Below, in pieces: positions 29,519 through 38,202 of a DNA stretch of 64,000 nucleotides. Each line of letters begins with the position of its first letter. Position 1 is the stretch's first letter. The position numbers were made by a program, and so were the translations under genes. The notes beneath the pieces were generated by a model. That model saw nothing but the letters and a program-made list of their open reading frames with translations, was not told the origin of the DNA and did not search any database. Source of the stretch: Methylobacterium sp. W2 (GTDB taxonomy: Bacteria > Pseudomonadota > Alphaproteobacteria > Rhizobiales > Beijerinckiaceae); the NCBI RefSeq assembly GCF_020662345.1, contig NZ_VMOA01000001.1:218420-282419 (forward strand), read 5' to 3'.

Positions 29519-32440
29519 TCAGGCCGTCCTGACCGCCGCCTGGGGCGGGAACAGCATTTCCACCAGGGTGCCCTCGTCCTTCCGGCTCTCGATGCGGAAG
29601 CTTCCGTGATTGGCCTCCACCAGGGCCTTGGTGAGCGGCAGGCCGAGGCCGGTGCCGGTGCTTCGCCCATCCGCCCGCCCCCTGTGCGAGGCCGCCACGG
29701 CGACCTGCCGGAACGGTTCGAGGGCGGTCTCGACCTCGTCGGGGCTCATCCCGATGCCGGTGTCGCGCACCCGGAGGGCGATCTCGCCCCGATCCGCCAG
29801 GGTGGTGGAGACGATGACCTGACCGCCGGCCTCGGTGAAGGCGATGGCGTTGGCGATGATGTTGAGGGCGGCCTGCCGCAACGAGCGCTCGTCGGCGACC
29901 AGGGGAGGCAGGTCGTGCGAGAAGCTCGTGCGCAAGACGATCCGGTCGCGCATTGCCTGCGGCTGCAGCATCGCCACGCAATGGGTGACGACATCGTTGA
30001 GGGGCACTTCCTCGAAGGACAGGTCGAGGCGCCCGGCCTCGATCTTGGCGAGGTCGAGCAGGTCGTTGACGAGGCTGAGGACGTGGGTGCCCGAGGCATG
30101 GATGTCGCCGAGGTAGTCGCGGTAGCGCTCATGGCCGATGGGGCCGAACGGTTCGGCCAGCATCATGTCGGCAAAGCCGAGGATGCCGTTCATCGGCGTG
30201 CGGATCTCGTGGCTGATCCGGGCGAGGAAATCCGACTTGCGCGCGCTGGCGTATTCCGCCGCGCGCCGGGCGTTCGACGATTCGGCCTCGACGCTTCTGG
30301 TGGCGCGCACGTCCCGGACGGTCATCACCATGCGGCCATCGTCCCGCCCAGCGAGAGGCGCCACGTGGATCAGCATCGGCAGCATGCCGGTGGCGGCCCG
30401 GGCGATGACATCCGGTGTCGGTTGCGACAGAGCCGTCTGTACCGGGCCGGCGATGCCATGGACGCTGGCGAGCACGGCCACGGCGCTCTCCGGCGCGAAC
30501 AGGCTGAGAATGCCGGCGCCGACGACCTCGCGCGGGTCGAGACCGAACGTCGTCGCTGCGCTGCGGTTCAGCCCGATGATCCGGGCATTCCGGTCGAGGG
30601 TGACGACGCCGTCTTCCAAGCTGTCGAGCACGGCCTGCGCGTCGGCGGCGCGGGCTCCGGCGAAGGCGTCGGCGATCTGCAGCGCTGCGCGCTCGCGGGC
30701 CGGCTCCCCCGCCACCGCATCGCGGACGAGGAGCAGCTGGGCCGGCGCGCCGGCCCAGTCCAGTTCGGACGCCTGTATGTCGACGCTCAGGCGGTCTCCG
30801 GTCCTGGTGGTGAGGAGGGCGGGCGCCCCGTCCGCCGATCGCTCGTGAGGGACGAGCCCTCTAAACAGCCTGTCGAGGCCACCCGACGCGGTGAGTTCGG
30901 CCAGATCGGCGAACCCGGCCATGGTCAGCAGGCGGCGATTGGCGAACAGGACGCTGTCGTCGCGATAGACCATCACGCCGCCGGGCAAGCGTTCGAGCGT
31001 CGCCGCCACGGCGGCGTTCGGGCCTTCCGCCGCCGGTTCGGCATGGCGCGCCATCGCGGTGGGGAACGGGGTCACCGATCCACTGGCCGGGCGTTCGTCT
31101 CCCGTCGTGACCGGCTCATCGGATTCGGAATCGCCAGCAAAGCGCGCGCCCAGGGCACGGGCGATCTCGCGAAATGCCGCATGCTCGTGGCTGGACAGGT
31201 GAGGGTCCTGGAGCGTCGGCCAACCGCTCTCCCCATCGGGCGAAGGCTCGGCGGCGGACTCGGCCTGGTCCAACGGCGCATCGACTTCCGGAATGAGCGG
31301 CAGCGGGGCAGGGGGGACAGCCGCGTCCACCACCGCGCTCGCCTCGTTGGCCATGAGACCGGTCGAGGGTTCGGTGACGGGGGTGAGCACCACCGGCTCG
31401 GTTGCCGGCAGTCCGGAGGAAACGAACGACCCTGTCACCTCGGGTATCGCGCCGACGGGGGCCGTCGCCTCAGCGGTATCGGCAATGTCACTGACGTCGC
31501 CTTCCACCTCCGAGACGGGTCGGTCTCCCGGAGCCTGGTCGGGGGAAGCGTCCGCAACGTCCGGGCTCACGACGGCGTCCTGCGCCGAGGGAGACGGCGA
31601 GGGGCGGACCATGGCGAAGCCGTTGAATCCGGCGAACTCCTCGCCGGCGCGCCGGGTCGGCGTACCGGAAATGTCGAGGTCCATCGCGTCCGGCGCCCCG
31701 TCGGGCTGCAGAGTGACGGATATCGCACGAAAGGTGCGGCGCTGGGCGAGGGCGAGCAGGAGCCCCTCCGCATCGAGCAGCGTACGGGTCTGGGACAAGG
31801 CGGACCATGTTCTGCCGAGCATCGCCGGCTTGACCGACGTGGCGGCCGCGCCGGAAATGTCGGTGAGCCTGTCGTCGGCATCGCTGCGCCATACCAGACG
31901 GCCGGTCTGCACCGGCGGGGCGTTCTGCGGCGAAGGCAAGTCTTCTGCGGCCGGAATCAGACCCGCGACCGCTGACGCCTCGTCGGCCTGTGAGGGGGCG
32001 GGCTCCTCGACAGCCTTCTGCGGCGATGCGCGGTGGTTCGGCAATCGGTCCAGGAGCGCCACGATCAGGAGGTTGCGCCCCGGCTTGTCCTTCGTCCGCA
32101 ACACCAGGCATGTCGTGGCCGCTCCGAGGCGGCGCGTCTCGAATCGCAGCTTCATCAACGTCGGTCGATCCAACGGCAGGCTGCGCGGGCGGACCTGATC
32201 GCTCAGACGAATCGCACCGTCGACCCGGCCGGATTCGTCGGTGCCGATCGCCTTGCCGAGGCCATCCGCCGCCGTCGAGGCCAGCAGGATCCGCTCCACT
32301 GTCCCGTCCAGCACGAGCCAAGCCGCGTCCGGGGCGCTCAGGCGAAGCCCGAACCGCGAATCACCACTCCATTGTCTGACGAGAACGCCAAGGTCCGGTT
32401 CGGTGCCGGAGGTGGGTTCTTCAGCCCTTTTTTCGAACAT
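29519..32440 (-). CDS. Large PAS-domain sensor histidine kinase, PdhS/CbrA-like
   Basis: A 973-residue kinase without obvious membrane helices. The first 500 residues are mostly low-complexity Pro/Ala/Glu-rich sequence with short folded segments. Two PAS-like domains follow (about 505-600 and 615-720). The DHp helix has FLARISHEIRTPMNGILGFADMM, split here as ISHEIRTPMNGILGF, about residue 740, followed by GPIGHERYRDYLGDIHASG. This last block is typical of the alphaproteobacterial PdhS/PleC/DivJ cell-cycle kinases. The ATP domain shows NIIANAIAFTEAGG, DTGIGM and GTGLGLPLTK. A role upstream of DivK/CtrA is inferred from the DHp region only. Confidence 0.85.
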   Translation of the reverse strand: MFEKRAEEPTSGTEPDLGVLVRQWSGDSRFGLRLSAPDAAWLVLDGTVERILLASTAADGLGKAIGTDESGRVDGAIRLSDQVRPRSLPLDRPTLMKLRFETRRLGAATTCLVLRTKDKPGRNLLIVALLDRLPNHRASPQKAVEEPAPSQADEASAVAGLIPAAEDLPSPQNAPPVQTGRLVWRSDADDRLTDISGAAATSVKPAMLGRTWSALSQTRTLLDAEGLLLALAQRRTFRAISVTLQPDGAPDAMDLDISGTPTRRAGEEFAGFNGFAMVRPSPSPSAQDAVVSPDVADASPDQAPGDRPVSEVEGDVSDIADTAEATAPVGAIPEVTGSFVSSGLPATEPVVLTPVTEPSTGLMANEASAVVDAAVPPAPLPLIPEVDAPLDQAESAAEPSPDGESGWPTLQDPHLSSHEHAAFREIARALGARFAGDSESDEPVTTGDERPASGSVTPFPTAMARHAEPAAEGPNAAVAATLERLPGGVMVYRDDSVLFANRRLLTMAGFADLAELTASGGLDRLFRGLVPHERSADGAPALLTTRTGDRLSVDIQASELDWAGAPAQLLLVRDAVAGEPARERAALQIADAFAGARAADAQAVLDSLEDGVVTLDRNARIIGLNRSAATTFGLDPREVVGAGILSLFAPESAVAVLASVHGIAGPVQTALSQPTPDVIARAATGMLPMLIHVAPLAGRDDGRMVMTVRDVRATRSVEAESSNARRAAEYASARKSDFLARISHEIRTPMNGILGFADMMLAEPFGPIGHERYRDYLGDIHASGTHVLSLVNDLLDLAKIEAGRLDLSFEEVPLNDVVTHCVAMLQPQAMRDRIVLRTSFSHDLPPLVADERSLRQAALNIIANAIAFTEAGGQVIVSTTLADRGEIALRVRDTGIGMSPDEVETALEPFRQVAVAASHRGRADGRSTGTGLGLPLTKALVEANHGSFRIESRKDEGTLVEMLFPPQAAVRTA

Positions 32441-32552
32441 CCGTACCCGTTTCGCCTGGCATGTCGGTGATTCGCGCCCTTTTTTACCCGCAACGCGCCG
32501 CTGATATAGACACCAAGCGCTGCCGGTGCGCGTTTACCTTTTGTCATCCTTA

Positions 32553-32607
32553 ATGCCATGCACGAGGGTGGCATAGGGCAGGCGATATGTTATTGTGCAG
32601 CGCACAA
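32553..32607. promoter_or_regulatory. Two inverted repeats in the phasin promoter region
   Basis: ATGCCA (32553-32558) pairs with TGGCAT (32569-32574) across 10 bases. TTGTGC (32593-32598) pairs with GCACAA (32602-32607) across AGC. The second lies 35 bases ahead of the phasin ATG and overlaps the likely -10 area. Phasin genes are commonly repressed by PhaR, which binds TGC-rich palindromes, so these are operator candidates. Confidence 0.45.
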
Positions 32608-32642
32608 CAAACGATCAACAAGCAAGTTCAGAGGAGACGGAC

Positions 32643-33131
32643 ATGAGCAACACCCCGAACTATGAAGTGCCTGCTGAGATGCGTGATTTTGCCGAGAAGA
32701 GCGTTGATCAGGCCCGCAAGGCCTTCGATTCTTTCATCGGTGCGGCTCGTCGCACCGCCGACACGGTCCAGGGCTCGGCCGACACGGCCCGCACCAGTGC
32801 GCATGACGTCTCCGCCCGCGGCTTCGAGTTCGCCGAGCAGAACGTGAATGCCGCCTTCGACCTCGCCCAGAAGCTGGTTCGCTCGCGCGACCTGCAGGAA
32901 GCCATGCAGCATCAGGCCGAGTTCGTCCGCAGCCAGTTCGCTGCGATCCAGGCCCAGGCCAAGGAGTTCGGCGGCCTGGCGCAGAGCGCCATGCAGCAGG
33001 GTGCCGAGAAGGCCAAGGCCGCTCTGCAGGAGACCGCCGAGAACACCCGCAAGGCGATGGAACAGGGTACCGAAGCCGCCCGCAAGGCCGGCGCCGATGC
33101 CGAGCAGGCCATTCGCAACGCCAATTCCTGA
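32643..33131 (+). CDS. Phasin family protein
   Basis: A 162-residue, almost wholly helical protein of the alphaproteobacterial phasin family. It starts with MSNTPNYEVPAEMRDFAEKS, and amphipathic heptad-like repeats follow, ending in an Ala/Lys/Glu-rich tail. Phasins coat polyhydroxyalkanoate granules, preventing coalescence and modulating synthase and depolymerase. A strong AGGAGA ribosome site precedes the ATG, two inverted repeats lie in the promoter and a terminator follows, so it is a separately regulated, probably highly expressed gene. No synthase or PhaR gene is in the window. Confidence 0.93.
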   Translation: MSNTPNYEVPAEMRDFAEKSVDQARKAFDSFIGAARRTADTVQGSADTARTSAHDVSARGFEFAEQNVNAAFDLAQKLVRSRDLQEAMQHQAEFVRSQFAAIQAQAKEFGGLAQSAMQQGAEKAKAALQETAENTRKAMEQGTEAARKAGADAEQAIRNANS

Positions 33132-33171
33132 TCCTGTCATGATAGGACGGATCTGATCCGTCCGACGCGAG

Positions 33172-33210
33172 AGGCCCGCCCCGCCCGCACGGTGAGGCGG
33201 GCCTTGCTGT
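33172..33210 (+). terminator. Terminator after the phasin gene
   Basis: AGGCCCGCC (33172-33180) pairs with GGCGGGCCT (33196-33204) around 15 bases and leads into TGCTGTTTGTCT, a broken U tract. Just upstream, GGACGGATC-T-GATCCGTCC (33145-33163) is a second, perfect palindrome that may stabilise the 3' end. Confidence 0.75.
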
Positions 33211-33399
33211 TTGTCTGAAGATGGACCGGACGACCGTCCCGATATTCGGCTCTTGACGATCCCGGTTAGTCCGTCCTAGTCAAGTTTCGCCGCGCCAAGC
33301 GCGTGCCGTAAGCGTCTGACGTCAAGCAACGCATTTTCCGATCCGTCATCCGGTCGGTGTCAGTGTTGCCCCGGATTGCGGTCCAGACGTCGAGTTATC

Positions 33400-33660
33400 A
33401 TGAACCACCTGCAATCGTTCCGCCTCCGCGGATGCCTGCCGCCGCGCAGCCAGGGGCTCCTCATGCCCCTGGTGCTCTCGGTGCTGATGACGCTCATCGT
33501 TTCGGCGATCGCCACCTACAAGACCCTCGCGCCCGGTGCGGCTTTCCTGGAGCATTGGCCGCCCGCCTGGGCTTTGTCGTGGGTGGTGGCGTTCCCGACG
33601 CTTCTCTTGGTCCTGCCCCTTGTCCGCCGGATCGTCGGGTTTCTGGTCAGGCCAGCCTGA
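33400..33660 (+). CDS. DUF2798 small membrane protein
   Basis: An 86-residue protein with two membrane helices, matching DUF2798 (LLMPLVLSVLMTLIVSAIAT and WVVAFPTLLLVLPLVRRIV blocks). Function unknown. The ATG at 33400 is preferred over upstream in-frame codons because it gives the family N-terminus. About 110 bases upstream, TTGACG with CTAGTC 17 bases later could be a weak housekeeping promoter. Confidence 0.82.
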   Translation: MNHLQSFRLRGCLPPRSQGLLMPLVLSVLMTLIVSAIATYKTLAPGAAFLEHWPPAWALSWVVAFPTLLLVLPLVRRIVGFLVRPA

Positions 33661-33880
33661 CACGTACCAGTCCTGCCCGGACTCGAGCCATGAAATGGCA
33701 GCAAGAACGATCCGGACAGAGGCAGGTTCTCAGGCCAGCCGGCACGACCTAAGAAGCTCCCGCATCGTTCCGGTAACCATGTCCGAGGCGGTGCAGGCGG
33801 TGTGGGGGGCTTGCTTGAGCACCTTACGTCACCAAAGCTCAGGATGTGCAGGCATCAGCGATCAGGAGGAGCGGGGATCG

Positions 33881-34048
33881 ATGACGGTCAAGCCGGGTGA
33901 TTACGTGGGGTCGGACGACAACGAGGCGACCATGACCGTCGTTGCGATCGAGGGTGACAGGGCCCTGTGCCGCTGGTTCGTGGATGGCGACGTCGACGGT
34001 GACGAGCAGGAAGCGTGGCTGCCGGTGGCTTCCCTCACGGTTCTTTGA
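33881..34048 (+). CDS. YodC-like DUF2158 small protein
   Basis: A 55-residue protein: VKPGDYVGSDDNEATMTV, then CRWF and a closing LPVASLTVL, the layout of the YodC/DUF2158 family (a small beta-barrel of about 60 residues). A strong AGGAGGAGCGGGG ribosome site precedes the ATG at 33881. It is more acidic than usual (several Asp in the DGDVDGDE loop). The function of the family is unknown. Confidence 0.75.
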   Translation: MTVKPGDYVGSDDNEATMTVVAIEGDRALCRWFVDGDVDGDEQEAWLPVASLTVL

Positions 34049-34189
34049 ACGGCGCGCAATCGCGGGTGCCGTCGTCCCGCTGGCGGCTCCAGCGAACGAC
34101 GTGCGACGCGGCGCTTGCACCGCGAAGGCCGGTCTCATAACCCTGGCGCCCCGCCCGAATTTCGGGCTCGTCGAAGAGGGCGATCCTCC

Positions 34190-34522
34190 ATGCGACCTGG
34201 TTTTTCGCGCTCCGCCCAGCGTTTCGGCCTGTTGGCCCTCATTCTGGCCGGTGCGCTTTCCGCTGGCGCCGCCAGCGCGCAATATTATGACGAAGGCTAT
34301 GACCGTCCGCCGCCGCGCCGGGATTACTACGACGATCGTGGACCCCCGCCCCGCCGGGCCGTGGGTCTGAACTGCGATGCGGTCCAATCGGGCATTACCG
34401 GCCTGCAGCCCTATTCCTGTCCGCTGCCGGGGCCACGTCCGCTCGGCGCACGCTGTTTCTGCGACATGCCGATAGCGTCCTTCAGCTCACCTCAGACGGC
34501 GGTGGGGCGCGTCGTTCCGTAA
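34190..34522 (+). CDS. Small exported hypothetical protein
   Basis: A 110-residue protein with a signal peptide (FGLLALILAGALSAGAASA, cleavage before QYY). The mature part starts with a Tyr/Asp/Pro/Arg-rich stretch and then has three or four cysteines (LNCDAV, YSCPLP, RCFCD), probably forming disulfides in the periplasm. I do not recognise the family. GCCCGAA-T-TTCGGGC (34153-34167) forms a hairpin in its leader. Convergent with an L,D-transpeptidase gene. Confidence 0.6.
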   Translation: MRPGFSRSAQRFGLLALILAGALSAGAASAQYYDEGYDRPPPRRDYYDDRGPPPRRAVGLNCDAVQSGITGLQPYSCPLPGPRPLGARCFCDMPIASFSSPQTAVGRVVP

Positions 34523-34542
34523 GGAGCGAGCCGACAACGACC

Positions 34543-34574
34543 AACGCCGCGCCATCCTGCGATGACGCGGCGTT
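34543..34574. terminator. Hairpin between convergent genes
   Basis: AACGCCGCG (34543-34551) pairs perfectly with CGCGGCGTT (34566-34574) across 14 bases, between two convergent genes. No long U tract on either side, so it may work as an RNA-end stabiliser or a Rho-assisted terminator. Confidence 0.55.
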
Positions 34575-34595
34575 GTATCTTGAGCCGGATGTCAT

Positions 34596-35249
34596 TCAGT
34601 TCAGGACGACGACCTTGGCGCCGACCTTCACGCGCTCGTAGAGATCGGTGACATCGTCGTTGGTCATCCGGATGCAGCCGGAGGAGACAGCCTGACCGAT
34701 CGTGTCGGGCTCGTTGGAGCCGTGGATCCGGTACTCGGTATTGCCGATATACATGGCGCGGGCGCCAAGCGGGTTCTCCACGCCGCCGGCCATATAACGC
34801 GGCAGGTCGGGGCGACGGGCGATCATCGCAGCCGGGGGGGTCCACGACGGCCACTCACGCTTGGCGGTGACGGTCTTGGTGCCGGACCAGGTAAATCCCG
34901 GGCGGCCGACACCGACGCCGTAGCGAATGGCCTCGCCGTTCGGCAAAACGAAGTAGAGACGCCGCTCGGCGGTCGAGACGACGATTGTCCCCGGCTTATA
35001 TGCGCCGTTGAAGCCGACGACCTCGCGCGGGATTGGCGCGACCTGGGCCTGCGGAGCGGCCTGAGCGCCTTGGCCGACGGTGCCCTGATAACCATAGGGA
35101 TCGTAGGAGGGCTGAGCGTACTCGGTCTCGGGGTAGTAATCGTCGCCACCCGTTCCGAACGGGTCGTAGGAGGAGGCGGCGAGAACGGGGGTGGAAGCAA
35201 GGATGCAAGCACCCATGATGCCTGCAAAAGCGGTCGCCAACGTCTTCAT
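34596..35249 (-). CDS. L,D-transpeptidase (YkuD family), exported
   Basis: A 217-residue protein: a signal peptide (FAGIMGACILASTPVLAASS), a Tyr/Gly/Pro-rich linker of about 60 residues, then a YkuD domain ending in HGSNEPDTIGQAVSSGCIRM with the catalytic cysteine in SGC. It makes or edits 3-3 peptidoglycan cross-links in the periplasm. The catalytic domain is a paralogue of the enzyme at 11.9 kb. The ATG at 35249 gives the signal peptide. A GGAAC on the minus strand about 70 bases upstream lacks a proper -10, so stress control is not claimed. Confidence 0.92.
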   Translation of the reverse strand: MKTLATAFAGIMGACILASTPVLAASSYDPFGTGGDDYYPETEYAQPSYDPYGYQGTVGQGAQAAPQAQVAPIPREVVGFNGAYKPGTIVVSTAERRLYFVLPNGEAIRYGVGVGRPGFTWSGTKTVTAKREWPSWTPPAAMIARRPDLPRYMAGGVENPLGARAMYIGNTEYRIHGSNEPDTIGQAVSSGCIRMTNDDVTDLYERVKVGAKVVVLN

Positions 35250-35359
35250 GGTCGGATGCCTTGGCTGTACGGTAACCTTTGCTATACAAGCGTAAGCGTA
35301 GGCCCGCGGTTCCACCCCCCGATGCAGATTTCACGTCTCGTTAACGTGAGCTTCCAAAA

Positions 35360-36166
35360 TCAGTACACCTCGTCGGTATGCACGTCGAAACGGGCGAGGT
35401 GCGAGTATCCGAAATTGGTGGTGATGGCGACGTCGGTGGCATCGCGACCCCGCGCCATGACGATGCGGCCGATGCGCGGCGTGTTGTGGCGCGCGTCGAA
35501 CGTGTACCAGCGCCCATCGAGATAGACTTCGAACCAGGCCGAGAAATCCATCGGGTCGGGGACGGGCGGGATGCAGATATCGCCGAGATAGCCGGTGCAG
35601 TAGCGCGCGGGAATGTTCATGCAGCGGCAGAAGGCGACGGCCAGATGCGCGAAATCGCGGCACACGCCCTGCCGCTGCATGAAGCCGTCCCACGCGGTGC
35701 GCGTGGCGTCGGCCAGCATGTAGTCGAAACGGATGCGGTCATGGACATAGTCGCAGATGGCCTGGACCCGCGACCAGCCCGGCATCGTTCCGCCGAACAG
35801 CGACCAGGCGGTCTCCGAGAGCTTGTCGGTGTCGCAGTAGCGGCTGCCGAGGAGGTAGACCAGCACGTCGCTCGGAAGGTTCTGGACGTCGATCTGCTGT
35901 GCGTAGGGAGCGTATTCGTCCGGCATTCCCGTGTCATAGACAGTGAAATCGGCCGAGATGTCGAGACGCCCGACCGGCGTGACGATGCGGGTGCAGATGT
36001 TGTCGTAGACGTCCCGGTATTCCTGGAAGGGGATGGGCGGATTGAAGCTGATGACGTGCGGGGTCATCACATCCGGCATGCGTGATGGGTGCACGCTCAG
36101 TTCGAGGATCATGGGCGTCGGCTGAACCGATTCGAAGGCGATGTCGAACCCAGTTCTGATCTTCAT
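35360..36166 (-). CDS. Transglutaminase-like protein (catalytic His replaced)
   Basis: A 268-residue protein. An N-terminal beta-rich domain (FESVQPTPMILELSVHPSR) precedes a transglutaminase-like core with GVCRDFAHLAVAFCR (cysteine near residue 168) and YLDGRWYTFDARHN (aspartate). In the place where HAW normally supplies histidine the sequence reads DFSAWFEV. No signal peptide, so cytoplasmic unless exported otherwise. It lies 72 bases downstream of another transglutaminase-like gene on the same strand, a probable operon. Such pairs are common in this order, and their substrates are unknown. Confidence 0.88.
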   Translation of the reverse strand: MKIRTGFDIAFESVQPTPMILELSVHPSRMPDVMTPHVISFNPPIPFQEYRDVYDNICTRIVTPVGRLDISADFTVYDTGMPDEYAPYAQQIDVQNLPSDVLVYLLGSRYCDTDKLSETAWSLFGGTMPGWSRVQAICDYVHDRIRFDYMLADATRTAWDGFMQRQGVCRDFAHLAVAFCRCMNIPARYCTGYLGDICIPPVPDPMDFSAWFEVYLDGRWYTFDARHNTPRIGRIVMARGRDATDVAITTNFGYSHLARFDVHTDEVY

Positions 36167-36238
36167 CGTAATGGCCCCATATCTGCAAAGGTCTGGTCTG
36201 AACCCGGTCGCCGTCCGACGACAGGGGCGTGATCGTCT

Positions 36239-37159
36239 TCAACGCACGAGGATCGGATCCGGTGTGCGCTGCTCTATGGAACTCGGTTCGACTTCGTCGA
36301 CCTCGACACTCACCGACATGCCGAGATCGTCCGCGGGAAACCCGAAGAAGGAGCCGTGCAACGGCACCGCCTGGCGCGGGTCGCGCGCGACGGCGACGCG
36401 GATGAGGTCGCGGTTGCCGACGATGCCGTTGGTGGGGTCGAACTCGATCCAGCCCGCGCCCGGCAGGTAGACCTGGACCCAGGCATGGGTCGAGCCGCCG
36501 CCCACATGGCGGTTGCGGTCCCCGCGCGGGTTGTAGAGGTAGCCGGAGACGAAGCGGGCGGCCATTCCGAGGGCACGCACGGCCTCGATCATCAGCACCG
36601 CGAAATCGCGGCAGCTTCCGCGCTTGAGGCGCAGGGTGGTGACCGGATCCTGAACGCCTTTTTCCGAGCGGGCGAGATAGGCGAAATTGCGCCGGACGTG
36701 GCGCGTCATCTCGGCCAGCAATTCCTGTGTACCGACGCGTCCGGCGGGCGGAACGAAGCTGCGCGCCCAGGCATCGACCTCGTTTTTCGGGTCGCGATGC
36801 TCGCGCTCGATGGAACGGCTGAGATCGGGCATGTCGTCGGCGCCGTACCCGAAGGGGTAGAAGGCCGCATGCGGCGCGATCGGGAATTCAGGCGCCAATT
36901 CAGGCGTGTGGTCGAGGGTGATCGAGCAATCGAAGACAAGGGACGAGGCCCGTCCCTGGAAGGTGGCCACCGCGACGCAATTGCCGAATACGTCGTGAAG
37001 CCAGCGCAGCGACGAGGGCTCCGGCGTGATCTTCAAGGTCGCGGCGAGCAGGCGCTGGTCGTAGCTGTCGCGAGGCCGGAACATGATGCGGTGCTCGCCC
37101 AGCCCCACGGGCTGGCGGTAACGGTACGTGGTGATGTGTCGGACGGTCAGTATCGGCAC
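36239..37159 (-). CDS. Transglutaminase-like protein with N-terminal beta domain
   Basis: About 306 residues. The N-terminal domain starts with PILTVRHITTYRYRQPVGLG, a typical Bact_transglu_N start, followed by EHRIMFRPRD. The core has the full triad in order: RGSCRDFAVLMIEA (Cys), STHAWVQVYLPGAGW (His) and IEFDPTNG (Asp). The GTG at 37159 is chosen: a GGAG lies 9 bases upstream, while a GTG at 37165 would be too close to it. Homologues are often annotated as cysteine-peptidase-like and found beside circularly permuted ATP-grasp / alpha-E genes, which are absent here. Confidence 0.88.
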   Translation of the reverse strand: MPILTVRHITTYRYRQPVGLGEHRIMFRPRDSYDQRLLAATLKITPEPSSLRWLHDVFGNCVAVATFQGRASSLVFDCSITLDHTPELAPEFPIAPHAAFYPFGYGADDMPDLSRSIEREHRDPKNEVDAWARSFVPPAGRVGTQELLAEMTRHVRRNFAYLARSEKGVQDPVTTLRLKRGSCRDFAVLMIEAVRALGMAARFVSGYLYNPRGDRNRHVGGGSTHAWVQVYLPGAGWIEFDPTNGIVGNRDLIRVAVARDPRQAVPLHGSFFGFPADDLGMSVSVEVDEVEPSSIEQRTPDPILVR

Positions 37160-37381
37160 GTTCACGGGCTCCGCGGCACCGGTCGGTACCACTCTCTTGG
37201 ATCGATGCAATGCAAGAGGTGCGCCCAACTCCAGGGCGGAGCATGATTCTACCCCCAACGCCTGCGCAGCATTGTCCTGGATATCATCGCCGGGGCAATG
37301 GTCGGCGAGCCCGCTCGACAGCAATGTTTTTCGATGAACGAGCGTACCGCTCCAGCCGAAAACCCGCGGGTGGAGCGAGGT

Positions 37382-38014
37382 TCAGAGCACGGCCGGTGGA
37401 GGATTGCTGGTGGCGTGCTCGGCCTCAACGAGAACGTCCTGCGGTCGCCAGGGTTTGGGGATGAACACCACTCTCTCCGGAAGCGTATCCGGTCGTGGGG
37501 CGCGCCGGCCAGAGGTGACGACCATCCGGGCCGTGGGCCACAGCATGGCCACGGCCCGCGCCAACTGCAGGCCGTCCATGACGCCGGAGAGCTGGATATC
37601 GGCGAAAACGAGGGCGACGTCGCCGCCCCGATCCCGCATCACCGCGAGCGCCTCTTCCGCCGAAGCGCAACCGATCGTGTCGAGTTCGGTCTCATCGAGA
37701 AGGGCGACCGCCAGACCTTGCGTCGACGCGTCGTCCTCCACCACCAGGGCGAGGCGACCGGACTTGCGAACCGGTGCCGAGAGGACGGGCTCCGGCTCGG
37801 TCGCCGCTTCCGGCGAAGGGACCTGACGAACGAGGGCCGCCAAGTTCTCGGGAATGCCCTCGGCGATCAGGTCGTCATAGAAGGACGCGAGCGCTTCGCC
37901 GATCTGATCCAGGGCGAGGCTGGGCGCGAGCGTATCGTGACCGGCGCGCTTGGCGGGAGCGGCCTTGAACGGTGTGGGGGACCGATCCTTCAACGGGCCT
38001 TTTGGATCGAGCAC
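37382..38014 (-). CDS. NepR-like domain fused to a receiver domain
   Basis: A 210-residue protein. Residues about 35-65 (LDQIGEALASFYDDLIAEG, then IPENLAALVRQ) match the core helix pattern of NepR, the anti-sigma factor that holds EcfG and is released by phosphorylated PhyR. Residues 87-200 form a receiver domain with the acidic pair near E93-D95, the phospho-acceptor D139 in LVFADI, T167/S168 and K187 in FIPKPW. No output domain follows. The start is a GTG with CGGAGGG five bases ahead. A phosphorylation-controlled NepR analogue is inferred; standard NepR proteins are about 60-70 residues and lack a receiver. No PhyR or EcfG gene is adjacent. Confidence 0.75.
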   Translation of the reverse strand: MLDPKGPLKDRSPTPFKAAPAKRAGHDTLAPSLALDQIGEALASFYDDLIAEGIPENLAALVRQVPSPEAATEPEPVLSAPVRKSGRLALVVEDDASTQGLAVALLDETELDTIGCASAEEALAVMRDRGGDVALVFADIQLSGVMDGLQLARAVAMLWPTARMVVTSGRRAPRPDTLPERVVFIPKPWRPQDVLVEAEHATSNPPPAVL

Positions 38015-38202
38015 GTCATCCCTCCGACTTTCGTAATCCGCCTCCGCACCGAGATGTGCGACTGCAAGCTCAACGTCGGGAGTTCGGCGTCAGTTGCCCC
38101 AAGGGGTAACAAGAGGGCGGGCAAGGGATAAGAGCGGCCGAACGGCGGGTGATCCATGCCGCCGACGGAAGAGCATCGCGAGGGGAATAAGGTCTCGCGC
38201 GC

